Shown one piece after another: positions 33,032 to 44,200 of a DNA stretch of 56,252 bases. The notes beneath the pieces are model-generated. The model saw only the letters and a list, made by a program, of their open reading frames with translations. It had not been told where the DNA came from and made no database searches. Each line of letters opens with the position of its first letter. The first letter of the stretch is position 1. The position numbers and the translations under genes are program-made. Origin of the DNA: DATLYB01 sp964502525 (GTDB lineage: Bacteria > Bacteroidota > Bacteroidia > Chitinophagales > CAIOSU01); assembly GCA_964502525.1 (NCBI GenBank), contig CAZCXH010000010.1, forward strand, positions 1 to 56,252, given 5' to 3'.

Positions 33032-36000
33032 TCACCGGATGACGGTCACGTTCCCGCTTTTCTCCACTTCGTTCCCATCGGAGCACCGGGCCCGCACTGA
33101 CCATACATAGACTTCAGGATTGACGAACTCGCCCTTGTATTTTCCATCCCAACCCTGATTGATGTCATCGGTTTCAAATATGAGATTTCCCCAGCGGCCG
33201 AATATCCTGAAGCTGATCAGGTCAATAAATCCGAGACTGCGAACACGGAACAGATCATTTGATTCATCTCCGTTTGGAGTGAAGGCATTGGGCAGCCAGA
33301 TATCTCCGTCACATGTTTTCAGTACTTGCACCATTACGGAATCTTTTGCGGTGCAACCGTTGGCATCGGTTACGCTTACGTAATAAATTCCGGATTCATT
33401 CGCGGTGATGCCGGTAGTTTGACAGTCAAAGCAGGTTACTTCCGCTGAAGGACTCCAGTAAAAAGCGGTGATGTTGCTGCTGGAAGTTGCTGTGAAACTA
33501 ACTTCTGTCCCCGCCATCACGGTTTGATCATCACCGGCATCAACTTCAGGGCTTTCGTCAACGTGGATATGCACATACTGGGTGTCGGACGTGCATTGTC
33601 CGCCAGAGGCAACCAGCATGTAAGTGGTTGTTGCCGTTGGCGAAACCGTTTGCACCGGAGAAGCGGGATCAGCAAATGCGTCTTCCGGAAACCAAAGCAC
33701 GCTTGTTTCGGCTGAACCGGAAATCGTGACCCGTGATTCCATAGTTACGGACTCACCGGGGCACATGCGCATGTTATCCGTCACCACCGCGTGAATCTGA
33801 TCAATAACATTGATAAGCACCGTGTCACTTGCGGCACAACCTGACGTATTGCGCGCGACAATCACGTATTCAGTTGTTTTCTCGGGAGAAGCGACAGGAC
33901 TGGGAGTGTCATAAGAACTCAATCCGAATCCGGGCGTCCATTCAAATACAGTTGCTCCTGAATATGTTGATGTCAATTCCACTGATTCCCCTTTGCAGAT
34001 CATCTTATCATCTGTTGTGTGAATTTGCGGAGCCGGACTTACAGCGAGCGGAATGGTGTCGCGCCAGATGCAGTTATTATTGTCAGTCATTGTAAGAAAG
34101 TAAGTAGTGCTGGCGTCAGTTATTGCAACCGGGTTGGGACAGTCAGCGCAGCTAAGCCCGGTTGGAGGAAACCACTCATAGCTCATCGCTCCCGAAACAC
34201 GGAACTGTGTGGTATCGCCAATACATATTTCATTATCCGCGTTGATGGAAATGGTTGGCTTAGGATACACCGTCACTTCCACCGAATCAACCGCATCACA
34301 ACCCAGGTTGGTCTGAACATGGACAACATAAGTAGTGCTTGCTTCCGGACGTGCAACCGGATTTGGAATGAGAGGATTGTTCAATCCTGTTGCTGGCGAC
34401 CAGGAGTAAGAATTTCCTCCGGCAACTTCCAGTTGCACGGAATCTCCGTAACATAAGCTTGCATTCCCTGAAATCGTTGTTATCGGTAAGTTGCCCACGG
34501 TAATTAAAACAGAGTCCACATCCAAACATCCGTTTGCGTCAATGACAATCAATTCATAGTGCCGAGTTACGTCAGGCGAAGCGGTAGGATTGGGAATATC
34601 GGTGGCGCTCAAGCCTGAAGGCGGAGACCAGATGTATTGCATGCCGCCTGAACCAGCGAGTTGAACAGCGCCTCCATCGCATATCGCGGCATCGGGACCC
34701 GCCACCGCCACCGGCAAAGGATTTACGGTTATGGACGCGCTTGCGGAGCCGGAGCAGCCGCCTGCTGTAGTGACGGTTAAAATAATATTGTGCGTCCCGG
34801 CAGTTTCAAAGACGTGATTCGGATGCTGAACATTTGAAATATTTCCATCATCAAAATTCCACTGCCATGAAACGATCGGAGCATCGGATGATGAGAAATC
34901 GGTAAACTGAACATCGAACGGCAGGCATCCCGTGCTTTCGGATAAAGAAAAATTTGCATTGAGTTCCAACACTTCAACTCGAACCGAATCGTTCCACGAA
35001 CAGCCGGATGGTGAAGAAATGCTCACCGTGTAAGTGGTGCTTGAATCGGGCGATGCAACGGGAAACGGCACGAGGGCATTGTCAAGTCCGGTTGCAGGCG
35101 TCCACTCATAGTTGGTGCCGCCCGTTGCATTGAGCTGAACGCTGCCACCATTGCAAATGAATGTATCCGGGGTGATGGTAACGGTTTGCTGTGAAAAAAC
35201 CGTAACCGTGACGGAATCGGTGAAGGTACATCCTGCGGCATCGGTACTATTTACATAATATGTCGTTGTTGTTGCCGGATAAGCGTCCGGGTTGCTGCAA
35301 GCAGTGCAACTCAGTCCTGCTGACGGATACCAGACAAAAGAAGTTCCACCGCTCACCGAAAGTCCTACCGTGTCTCCGTTGCAGATGGATGTATCGGAAC
35401 TGACCGAATAGACCGGCATCGGGTAAACCGTAATAGCGACCGAACCTGTGTTCTCACAACCATTGATGTCAGTTGCGGTAACGGAATAGTTGGTAGAAAG
35501 CAGCGGTGTTGAAACCGGATTGGGAATGGCGGCATCGCTGAGCCATGTGGCGGGCGACCAGCTATAGCTCTCGCCACCGCCTGCATTCAGTTGCACGGAT
35601 TCACCGTAGCAAATGGTTTTGTTTACGGATGAAACATTAACGACCGGAAGCGGATGGACGACCAGCGTTGCGCTGACAGAATTCACGCAGCCGTTGACGT
35701 CAGTGACCGTCACATTATATGTTGTTGTTGAAAGCGGGTTAGCAATAGGGTTTGAAATATTGGGGTTATTTAATGTTGATGCAGGCGACCAGGAATAGCT
35801 CATGCCTCCGCTTGCGGAAAGCTGCGCAGAGTCACCGGTGCAGATTGCCGCAGGGGATGCATCCACAACGGGCAGGGGATGAACGGTCACGGTGACGTCA
35901 TCGGTATCGGCACATCCGATGCTGTCAAAAACTGTGAGGACATAAATGGTGGTGCTTGAAGGAAAAGCGGATGGATTAGCAATATTTTCATTGCTTAAGC

Positions 36001-39000
36001 TTGCCGATGGACTCCATGAGAAAGTCACGCCACCTGAACCTGTCAGTGCGGTTGTATCCCTGCTGCAAATTGAAACATCAGGACCGGCATTCGCAACAAC
36101 CGAGGAGCTGCTCACTTCCACCGTTTTGCTGACCGTATCGCGGCATCCTGCGCTTGTTTCAATTATCAGGGTTGCCGTGAAGCTTCCTGATGAATAAGTG
36201 TGAGATGGATTTTGAAGCGAAGATGAATTTCCATCGCCAAAGGCCCATTGCCATGAAGCTATGCTGTCGTCTGACGATGAATTATCGGTAAATTGAACAT
36301 TGACAGGAGCACATCCAACATTGCCGGAAAAAGCCATATCTGCATTGACATTCAGGACTTCAATATGTACGGTATCATTCCATGAACAGCCTGAAGCGGA
36401 AGTGATGCGAACCGTGTAGGTGGTAGTTGAATCTGGTGACGCCACCGGGGACTGAGCAAACGCATCGTCCAGCGCGATGGCAGGCGACCACTCATAGGTT
36501 GTGCCGCCAGTTGCGTTGAGTTGAACACTGCCGCTTTTGCAAATGAAAGTGTCGTTGCTCACTCCGCTTGCCTGCGCAGAAAGAACGGTCACGGTAACAT
36601 CATCGGTATCGGCACAACCGATGCTGTCAAATACTGTGAGGACATAAATGGTGGTGCTTGAAGGGAAAGCGGATGGATTAGCAATATTCGCATTACTTAA
36701 ACTTGACGATGGACTCCATGAGAAAGTCACGCCACCGGAACCTGTCAGCGCGGTGGTATCCCCACTGCAAATTGTCACATCGGAACCCGCATCAGCTACC
36801 ACCGAAGGGCTGCTTGTTTCAACAGTTTTGCTGACCGTATCGAGGCAGCCTGCGGTTGTTTCAATCGTAAGGTTTACGGTAAAAATTCCAACCGATGTAA
36901 AAGTGTGCGAGGGGTTTTGCAGCGAAGACGTATTGCCATCGCCAAAATCCCACGTCCATGAAGCAATAGGAACGGTTGATGATGAAAGGTCGGTAAATTG
37001 AACAGTGACGGGCGCACATCCTACATTACCGGAAAATGTCATGTCAGCATTGACCTCCGAAACTTCAATATGCACTGAATCGCTCCACGAGCAGCCGGAG
37101 GATGAAGTGACGTGAACCGTGTAAGTAATACTTGAATCCGGTGTTGCAAGCGGTGATGAAATAAATGCATTGTTAAGTCCTGTGGCTGGCGACCACGTGT
37201 AGCTCGCGCCACTCGAAGCGCTGAGTTGAACACTGCTTCCATTGCAGATGGAAGTATCCGGAGTGACGGATGATGCCTGTGCTGAAAACACAGTAACCGT
37301 GACGGAATCTGCAACCGTGCATCCTGCGCCATCGCTGATGTCCACATAATATGTTGTTGTCGTTGCCGGAAACGCATCGGGATTCCCGCAGGCCGTGCAG
37401 CTTAAGCCGGTGGCGGGATGCCAACTGTATGTTGTCCCCCCGCTTGCCGTAAGTGGTACCGTGTCTCCGCTGCAAATGGATGTGTCGGGGCTGACTGTGT
37501 GCGCGGGAGCCGGATTCACCGTTATGCTGACGGCATCCGAATTTTCGCAGCCGTTGCTGTCAACTCCCGTTGCAACATAGCCGATGGAATTGCCGGGTGT
37601 TGATACCGGGTTGGGAATGTCCGGATCATTCAGCCATGTTGCGGGCGACCAGCTATAGCTCGTACCACCGGTTGCACTCAGTTGCACGGTTTGACCTTCG
37701 CAAATGGTATTATTGGAAGCCGAAACTGATACTGTCGGAAGGGGATGGACGACAAGCGTGGTGTTTACCGAATTCACGCATCCATTGACATCGGTGACGG
37801 TGACGGAATAAGTTGTCGTTGAAAGCGGATTGGCAATTGGGTTGGAAACATTAGCATTATTTAACGTTGATGCCGGTGACCAAGAATAGCTCACCCCACC
37901 TGTTGCGGAAAGTTGAGCGGAATCACCCGTGCAGATTGCTGCGGGTGAAGCGCTTACCTCCGGTAAGGGATGAACGGTGATGGTTACGTCATCCGTGGAA
38001 GCGCAACCCAGACTATCATATATGGTTAAAATATAAGTGGTAGTGGCTGTAGGAAAAGCGGAAGGGTTGGAAATATTCGGATTGCTCAAGCTGGCAGAAT
38101 TGTTCCAGGAATAGGATGAGCCACCGGAACCTGCCAACACGGTGGTGTCGCCAATGCAAATAGCCGCATCCGGACCAGCGTCTGCAATCAATGAAGATCC
38201 ATTTGTTTCTACGGTTTTGCTCACTGTATCACGACATCCGGCAACTGTTTCGATGATCAGCGCAACAGTAAATGTGCCTACAGTTGTATAGGTGTGAGAT
38301 GGATTTTGCGATGATGACGTACTAGCATCTCCGAAAGCCCAGTTCCAGGAGACAATTGCGCTGTCTGAAACAGAAGCATCCGAAAAGCTGATGTTTTCCG
38401 GGAGGCACACCGGAGCATCGTTCGTAGTGAAGTCAGCGACCGGAACGGAAGCGGCAACAACGGTAACCGGCTTAGTAACGGTGTCTGAGCAACCATCAGC
38501 GTTAGTGATGATGAGCATAACATCATATTGACCTGCAGCGGCAAAATCATGTGTGGGGTTTTGGGCTGTGCTGGTACCGCCATCATCAAAATTCCATGAC
38601 CAGCTTGCAGCGGCAGAAGCCTGGTCTGTAAAAGCATACCGGGTGGGACCGAGGCATGAGCCGCTCATTTTGGCTGCCGTGAAATTTGCAGTTGGGCTGG
38701 ATATGTTGATATAATTAGGCTTGAAGCTCGTGCGTGTGCAGCCGTCAGCGCTGGTTACGGTAAGCCTCACGCCATAGCTGCCGGAAGCAGCGTAGCTGTG
38801 AGAGGGATTCTGCTGTGTTGAAGTTTGCCCGTCTCCGAACTCCCAAAACCATGAAACCTCACCGGTAGCGGTCTCGGTGAAATTGATGGTGAAAGGAATT
38901 CCGCATCCTTGCGTCTGATTGGCAGTGAAATCAGCAGTGGGGAAAGCATAAACAGTGATGAGGTCGTCATAAGTAATCTCGTCAATGCAACCGCTATTAT

Positions 39001-40051
39001 CGGTGACGGTGAGGGTAACATCATAAGTTCCGGGAGCAGTGTAGTTGTGTGTTGGATTTTGCGCGGTGGAAGTGCCGCTATCACCAAAATCCCAGTGCCA
39101 GCTTGTGATGGTGCCTGATGATGAAGAAAGATCTGTGAAAACAGCGCTCAGGCTGCCGCAGCCGGAGGTGTCATCAACGGAGAAGTCTGCGAGGGTGGAG
39201 CCGCTGCCTAAAGGGATAGATAAAGTATCTGTGCTGGAGCAACCTGCGGTATCTGTAATGGTAAGCAGAACGGTGTAGGTGCCAGGTGCTGTATATGTGT
39301 GGGTTGGATTCTGTTGGTTGGAGTTTGTCCCATCTCCAAAATCCCACAGCCGATCAACAATAGTCCCTGAAGGAGACTGGTCTTCAAACGCAACACTAAG
39401 TGATGAGCAAGATGAACTAAGGGTGGCGTCAGCAGTAACGGTCGGTGAAGGATGTATTGTAATTCCACTGGCAAGGCTTAGGTTGTGGTTGCAGCCATTT
39501 GAATCATATACTTCCAACAATACAGCATAAACTCCTGGCTCATCATAAACATGAGCAGGGTTTTGCAATGCGGAAGAATTACCGTCCCCGAAGCCCCATC
39601 TCCACCAGGCTATAGGGGCGTCACCCAAGGTGGTCATGTCGGTAAAGGTGATCGCTTCAAATGAGCATGCCGAAGTACTAGTGGCAATGAAATCCACAAC
39701 CGGATTAGCGAAAACACTTATCAGATCGGTGACAGTTTTTGAATTGCTGTTAGAGCCGTACGCTACTGTAAGGGATACCGTATAGGTTCCAGGAGTAGGG
39801 TATATGACACATGGATTACGGTCAGTCGAGAAGTTTCCGTTTCCAAAGTCCCAAAGCCAACTGTTTGGCCATCCAGTTGAATGGTCAGTGAAGCATACAG
39901 TCAGGGGACTACAACCTTCCGTTCTGTTGGTGGAGAAATCAGCGGTAAGTTGGGCGAAGCAATTGTTCTGTACAGAAGAGTAGAACAGCAAGAAGAACGC
40001 GCAAGCTCCCCACAGGTGCGCCAGACATAGTTTTTGCAGCTTGGAAAACAT
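33032..40051 (-). CDS. Giant PKD-domain surface protein with T9SS type B domain
   Basis: A 2339-aa exported protein with a signal peptide (LWGACAFFLLFYSSVQNNCFAQ). The N-terminal ~700 residues hold seven PKD domains with WDFGDG-type cores (for example SWHWDFGDSGTSTAQNPTH). Three more PKD domains lie further on. Between them are about twenty ~70-residue Ig/PKD-like modules with the cadence ICTGDSAQLSASGG and SYSWSPA. The C-terminal ~90 residues (WLPNAFTPNGDESNDLF) are the gliding-motility-associated type B sorting domain. The likely role is adhesion, surface structure or gliding. The gene contains internal duplications, including a 702-bp step. Its end is followed by porZ. Confidence 0.9.
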   Translation of the reverse strand: MFSKLQKLCLAHLWGACAFFLLFYSSVQNNCFAQLTADFSTNRTEGCSPLTVCFTDHSTGWPNSWLWDFGNGNFSTDRNPCVIYPTPGTYTVSLTVAYGSNSNSKTVTDLISVFANPVVDFIATSTSACSFEAITFTDMTTLGDAPIAWWRWGFGDGNSSALQNPAHVYDEPGVYAVLLEVYDSNGCNHNLSLASGITIHPSPTVTADATLSSSCSSLSVAFEDQSPSGTIVDRLWDFGDGTNSNQQNPTHTYTAPGTYTVLLTITDTAGCSSTDTLSIPLGSGSTLADFSVDDTSGCGSLSAVFTDLSSSSGTITSWHWDFGDSGTSTAQNPTHNYTAPGTYDVTLTVTDNSGCIDEITYDDLITVYAFPTADFTANQTQGCGIPFTINFTETATGEVSWFWEFGDGQTSTQQNPSHSYAASGSYGVRLTVTSADGCTRTSFKPNYINISSPTANFTAAKMSGSCLGPTRYAFTDQASAAASWSWNFDDGGTSTAQNPTHDFAAAGQYDVMLIITNADGCSDTVTKPVTVVAASVPVADFTTNDAPVCLPENISFSDASVSDSAIVSWNWAFGDASTSSSQNPSHTYTTVGTFTVALIIETVAGCRDTVSKTVETNGSSLIADAGPDAAICIGDTTVLAGSGGSSYSWNNSASLSNPNISNPSAFPTATTTYILTIYDSLGCASTDDVTITVHPLPEVSASPAAICTGDSAQLSATGGVSYSWSPASTLNNANVSNPIANPLSTTTYSVTVTDVNGCVNSVNTTLVVHPLPTVSVSASNNTICEGQTVQLSATGGTSYSWSPATWLNDPDIPNPVSTPGNSIGYVATGVDSNGCENSDAVSITVNPAPAHTVSPDTSICSGDTVPLTASGGTTYSWHPATGLSCTACGNPDAFPATTTTYYVDISDGAGCTVADSVTVTVFSAQASSVTPDTSICNGSSVQLSASSGASYTWSPATGLNNAFISSPLATPDSSITYTVHVTSSSGCSWSDSVHIEVSEVNADMTFSGNVGCAPVTVQFTDLSSSTVPIASWTWDFGDGNTSSLQNPSHTFTSVGIFTVNLTIETTAGCLDTVSKTVETSSPSVVADAGSDVTICSGDTTALTGSGGVTFSWSPSSSLSNANIANPSAFPSSTTIYVLTVFDSIGCADTDDVTVTVLSAQASGVSNDTFICKSGSVQLNATGGTTYEWSPAIALDDAFAQSPVASPDSTTTYTVRITSASGCSWNDTVHIEVLNVNADMAFSGNVGCAPVNVQFTDNSSSDDSIASWQWAFGDGNSSSLQNPSHTYSSGSFTATLIIETSAGCRDTVSKTVEVSSSSVVANAGPDVSICSRDTTALTGSGGVTFSWSPSASLSNENIANPSAFPSSTTIYVLTVFDSIGCADTDDVTVTVHPLPVVDASPAAICTGDSAQLSASGGMSYSWSPASTLNNPNISNPIANPLSTTTYNVTVTDVNGCVNSVSATLVVHPLPVVNVSSVNKTICYGESVQLNAGGGESYSWSPATWLSDAAIPNPVSTPLLSTNYSVTATDINGCENTGSVAITVYPMPVYSVSSDTSICNGDTVGLSVSGGTSFVWYPSAGLSCTACSNPDAYPATTTTYYVNSTDAAGCTFTDSVTVTVFSQQTVTITPDTFICNGGSVQLNATGGTNYEWTPATGLDNALVPFPVASPDSSTTYTVSISSPSGCSWNDSVRVEVLELNANFSLSESTGCLPFDVQFTDFSSSDAPIVSWQWNFDDGNISNVQHPNHVFETAGTHNIILTVTTAGGCSGSASASITVNPLPVAVAGPDAAICDGGAVQLAGSGGMQYIWSPPSGLSATDIPNPTASPDVTRHYELIVIDANGCLDVDSVLITVGNLPITTISGNASLCYGDSVQLEVAGGNSYSWSPATGLNNPLIPNPVARPEASTTYVVHVQTNLGCDAVDSVEVTVYPKPTISINADNEICIGDTTQFRVSGAMSYEWFPPTGLSCADCPNPVAITDASTTYFLTMTDNNNCIWRDTIPLAVSPAPQIHTTDDKMICKGESVELTSTYSGATVFEWTPGFGLSSYDTPSPVASPEKTTEYVIVARNTSGCAASDTVLINVIDQIHAVVTDNMRMCPGESVTMESRVTISGSAETSVLWFPEDAFADPASPVQTVSPTATTTYMLVASGGQCTSDTQYVHIHVDESPEVDAGDDQTVMAGTEVSFTATSSSNITAFYWSPSAEVTCFDCQTTGITANESGIYYVSVTDANGCTAKDSVMVQVLKTCDGDIWLPNAFTPNGDESNDLFRVRSLGFIDLISFRIFGRWGNLIFETDDINQGWDGKYKGEFVNPEVYVWSVRARCSDGNEVEKSGNVTVIR

Positions 40052-40605
40052 TGAGGGTACATAGTGGGTGATGGGAGGTTATACGGGAATATGGAGGGTT
40101 TGTTTGGAGCGGTTGGTGACCTCACCCCGCCCCTCTCCTCAAGGCTCCTCAAGGAGAGGGAGTCCGAACAGCATTGTTCCGGACTCACATTAAAGGAGAT
40201 TCTTCGCGGAGCCTCCGCTGCCAATGACGCACATGATCACCCCCTTAATCCCCCTCAAGGGGGAAGCAACGCGCGAAGCAAGCACTCCCTTGATAGCGAA
40301 GCATCCCGATTCTATCGGGCTTGTCTATGCACACATTTAATTTTGGAGTAATAATAGCCCTCATCCTTGCCGGGCAAGCCTCATCCCGCCCTTCTCCAAA
40401 GGAGAAGGTGCCAGGACAGTTTTCCTATCCCGGCAAAAAAAATTACTGATTCCTGTTCACTGGTAAGATGGCTCGGACATCCCTCTCCTTCGGAGCCACA
40501 TGGAGAGGGGAGTCCGGGCGGTGTGGCTGGGAGAAAAAATGCTTAGGGAATGAAACCGCCAGGGATGGGAAGGGACGCCAAGGACATTAAATGGTTTGAA
40601 CTATG
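40052..40605. other. Non-coding gap with several decaying palindromes
   Basis: No credible gene. Hairpins seen include CCCCCT-CA-AGGGGG near 40250, CCCGAT-TCT-ATCGGG near 40306, CCTTCTCC-AAA-GGAGAAGG near 40392 and a split CCCTCTCC...GGAGAGG near 40484. They belong to the CTCACCCC..GGAGAGGG type also seen at 5880-5910. This is the upstream side of the PKD gene, and no clear promoter was found. Confidence 0.6.
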
Positions 40606-40878
40606 ATTATGAATGGAGGCATTGCAAGTTTGGACAGTGGCAGCAATGTTCCGGATAGCGTAAACTGTAATTATGGCAAGGCTATCTGCAATTATGGCGA
40701 TGACGCTGGTGTTCCGGACGCAGAGCGCGATTGATTAGACGGAAGCATCGTTGTTCGTGACGCTGGCCACATTGGGTTGAATGGATGCAGCGGTGCTCAT
40801 GATGTTGGCAACGCTGGGTTGGAAGGAGGCAGCGGTGGTTGGGATGCGGCAGACTGTAATTGTGGCAACGACATTGGT
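40606..40878 (-). repeat. Array of thirteen degenerate 21-bp units (array 2)
   Basis: On the minus strand 273 nt split into exactly thirteen 21-nt units without indels. The consensus is roughly ACNGCTGCCNCCNTCCNAAC. Examples are ACCGCTGCCTCCTTCCAACC and ACCGCTGCATCCATTCAACC. Read as codons it gives 7-residue repeats (TAASFQP/SVANIMS/TAASIQP/NVASVTN), but a stop interrupts them. A gene is unlikely. Confidence 0.75.
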
Positions 40879-40950
40879 ATACCAAGAGTAGTCGAATTTC
40901 CGAAGGAAAGAGACGTACTCTTGGTTAATACCGAACATTGCGACTTGCTT

Positions 40951-41163
40951 CGTTCCGCTTCACGGAACGTTGACGTCTGATGCCCTTTCAGGGCGACTTG
41001 CTTCTTCATTGGGATTAAGATTTCGCGCTTTCAGCGCTGCCGGTTTTTTATGACTTCCTGCTTCGTTCCGCTTCACGGAACGTTGGCGTATGATGCCCTT
41101 TCAGGGCGGCTTGCTTCTGGTTCCGCTTCACGGAACGTTGGCGTATGATGCCCTTTCAGGGCG
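40951..41163 (+). repeat. Three REP-like double-hairpin repeats
   Basis: Copies at about 40951-40994, 41064-41108 and 41120-41163 each contain GTTCCG-CTTCA-CGGAAC, then TTGNCGTNTGATGCC and GCCCT-TTC-AGGGC. A related GCGC-TTTCA-GCGC hairpin lies near 41024. They are closely similar and in the same direction. They look like a REP/BIME-type cluster between convergent regions. Confidence 0.75.
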
Positions 41164-41212
41164 GCATGAATCTGGTTGCGCGTTCCGGAAACCCGACTAC
41201 TCTCGGTATAAA

Positions 41213-41253
41213 AGCAAAAAAGCCGGTGCAGTTTTCACCGCACCGGCTTTTTG
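41213..41253 (-). terminator. Rho-independent terminator (works in both directions)
   Basis: AGCCGGTGC and GCACCGGCT pair around a 10-nt loop and are flanked by A-run and T-run on opposite sides. It lies 22 nt past the stop of the NTAVG-repeat gene and probably ends its transcript. Confidence 0.88.
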
Positions 41254-41274
41254 CTATTGCAAGTTCAGTTACTC

Positions 41275-44200
41275 TTAGTCTCTCGTCAGCGTCATCTTCT
41301 TCGTGTCAATCTTGATATTGTCAATGATGAGGGTGTAGAGGTATTCGCCTGCGGGGAGTGAACCTCCGCTGATTTCTACCGTCTGAACACCCTTGCCGCC
41401 CAGTTTCATGGACTTCAACTCAGTGCCTTCAAGGGTAAACACCTTTATCACGCTGGTTTTAGCCACTGCCGGGATGTAGCAGGTGATGATGGTATTCTGC
41501 GAGAACGGATTCGGAACGTTCTGGTCTAATCTCGGAGCATCGGCTAGCTGTGATGGCAAATTGATGTCATCCTTTGCAGGCGCTGATGAGCGTGTGCAGC
41601 AATGCGAGAGCGCATCCTGGAATTCCGCCATCTGTGCCTGCATTTCATCCAACTGCTCCTGTTGCTTTGCTATTTGCTGGTCTTTCGCTTCGTTTGCCGC
41701 TACCAGTTCACGCATCTTTTGCTGGATGGCTTCCAATGGTTTTTGCTGCGCTGCAATCGCTTCTTCCTGTGCCTTAATTTCTTCTTCCTGCTCTTCATTT
41801 TCTTTTGCCAAGGCTTTCATGCCGAGGAAGAGAACACCAGTTTTATCCATCGAAGAAATAGCGGCATTACTTCCTACTTTAAAAGCATTGAAAAAATCAT
41901 CAGCCATCGGACCGATATGGTATTCGTTTTGTGTTCCGGTATATTTCCAACGCGTCACTTCCATTTTCTTGATCCTATTTAACACATCGGATGAATCCAT
42001 CCTGGTAAATTCTTCTTTTATATATCTGTTAGATGCATCGAACCAAGCACCACCCGCGGAAAGGTAGGCTCCGTTCCCATTAAGTCCAGTTAATGGCGCA
42101 TTGCAATCACCTACTTTTAAGGCCACTGCAGTTGCAGCCGGCAGTGGTGGATTAGCAGGAGGATTAGGATTTGCTTCGGTATGACCGCACACTGGAACTG
42201 AAACAAACGGTTGTGTGCCAAATCCCCAACCAGTTACGGCTGTTGCAGCAGCCAATGGAGGTGTTGTGTTTCCAAAAACCATGGTATTAGAATTAATAGC
42301 ACGTGCTCCGTTGCCAATAGCTGTCGCATTGGTTACGGCAGCACCATTGCCATCCGTGGCTGTAACATTCGCACTATTACCAATTGCAGTATTGTTTGTG
42401 TTACCAGCAAGGTTCAACAGATTAAGCGCCCCGTTACCCACAGCAGTATTACCGTTACCTGCTGTGTTAATGCTCAATGCTCCGCTACCTACAGCAGTAT
42501 TAAAACTACCTGCTGCGTTAACCGCAAGTGCCGCATCACCAACCGCAACGTTATTGTTGCCCAATTGCCCTGCAGCAGGACCTTGCAGCGCATTAAAACC
42601 AACCGCGGTATTAAGATTGCCTGCGGGGGCAGCATTAGCGGCAGGGTTATTATTCTGAAGCGCGCCTACTCCGATGGCGGTATTAGAACCACTGTTGGAA
42701 TTGAATTGAAGCGCAGTTGCTCCAAGCGCGGTGTTACTCCCGCCTGTATTATTAGCAGGAGTGCCACTGCCTAAGAGAGTATTAAAACCAACTGCGGTAT
42801 TATTAGTGCCAGTTGTGTAGTTGGACAAACTAGCCGCACCGAGAGCAGTATTATTAATGCCAGCCGTGTTGTTTCCTAATGCACTTGACCCAACGGCAGT
42901 ATTAAAACCGCCCACCATACCAACCGCATTTAAGGTATTGAAACCAAGAGCTGTGTTGTTGGTAGCGCCAACGTTGGTTGACAGCGCGCTAAAACCCAAA
43001 GCAGTATTGTTAAATCCACCAACGTTTGCAGTTAAAGCCAGGCTTCCTACGGCAGTATTGTTGATGGCACCGGGGTTTCCTGCATTGCCACTCAATGCCA
43101 ATGCGCTTCTTCCAACGGCTGTATTACCCGTTGCGCCTGCGTTGGCAGCGAGAGCGTTGAAACCAACAGCGGTATTGCCCAAGGCACCGTTAGCAGCCAA
43201 TGCGTTGCTTCCAACGGCAGTATTTTCATTGGCCCCCGGAGCGGCATTAGCAGCCAAGGCATTAAGCCCCACGGCTGTGTTATTTATCGCTGCGACATTG
43301 GCAGCAAGAGCGTTGGAACCTACTGCTGTGTTACCAGCAGCCTGGTTGGCTGCCAACGCATTATTTCCAACAGCGGTATTATCGGGACCTGGTCCCGGTG
43401 CGGGCGCGCCTAATGCATTTGTACCAATAGCAGTGTTGTTGCTGCTAATGGCAGCATCCAAAGCCTGATCACCCACGGCAGTGTTGTTCGTACCGGCAAC
43501 ATTGGCGGTGAGCGCCAGATTGCCCACTGCTGTATTCCCAGTACCAGCACCATTTGCTGTCAATGCGAAAGCGCCAACGGCAGTATTGCCGGAAGCCCCG
43601 TTAGCGGCTAAGGCTGCGTTGCCCAAAGCAGTGTTGTTATTCCCCGCAACAGCGGCAGATAATGCAGCATTGCCCACTGCGGTATTGAAATTTCCAATAG
43701 CGTTAGCAGTTAAAGCGGTGCTGCCGATTGCCGTATTGTTGAGACCACCGGCCGCAGTACCTGCATTAGCTGTTAATGCGTTAAATCCTACAGCAGTATT
43801 ATTACTACCTGAACCTGCCGGTCCCGCACCAGCATTGACGGCTAATGCCCCTGTACCAACCGCAGTATTATTAGAGCCTACACCAGGACCTCCAACGTTC
43901 AAATTCAAGGCATTGAATCCTAAACCTGTATTGCCATTGGCGATGTTAGCATTCAATGCTCCGGATCCTACGGCAGTGTTTTGCGCACCAATTACGTTTG
44001 CTTGTAATGCACCATTACCTACGGCTGTATTATTAATACCGGCTGTATTGGCTCCCAATGCATTGGCGCCAACAGCCGTATTTAAGGCACCTGTTGCGTT
44101 GACATCTAAAGCATTGCTGCCCACGGCTGTATTATTAGTCGCGCCAGCGGCATTGTTTGCTGCCAAGGCATTCTCTCCCACTGCTGTATTTCCTGCTGCA

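Noticed and set aside
40735..40938. Minus-strand 67-aa frame with TAASxQP heptads
   Set aside because: It is a reading of the 21-bp array; the periodic sequence continues past stop codons in the same register, so DNA-level periodicity explains it better than a gene.
40951..41163. Possible CRISPR array
   Set aside because: Only three units with unequal gaps, each unit is itself two hairpins, and no cas genes are present.
41090..41278. Plus-strand 62-aa open frame (MMPFQGGLLLVPLHG...)
   Set aside because: It consists of translated REP-like hairpins and the terminator.
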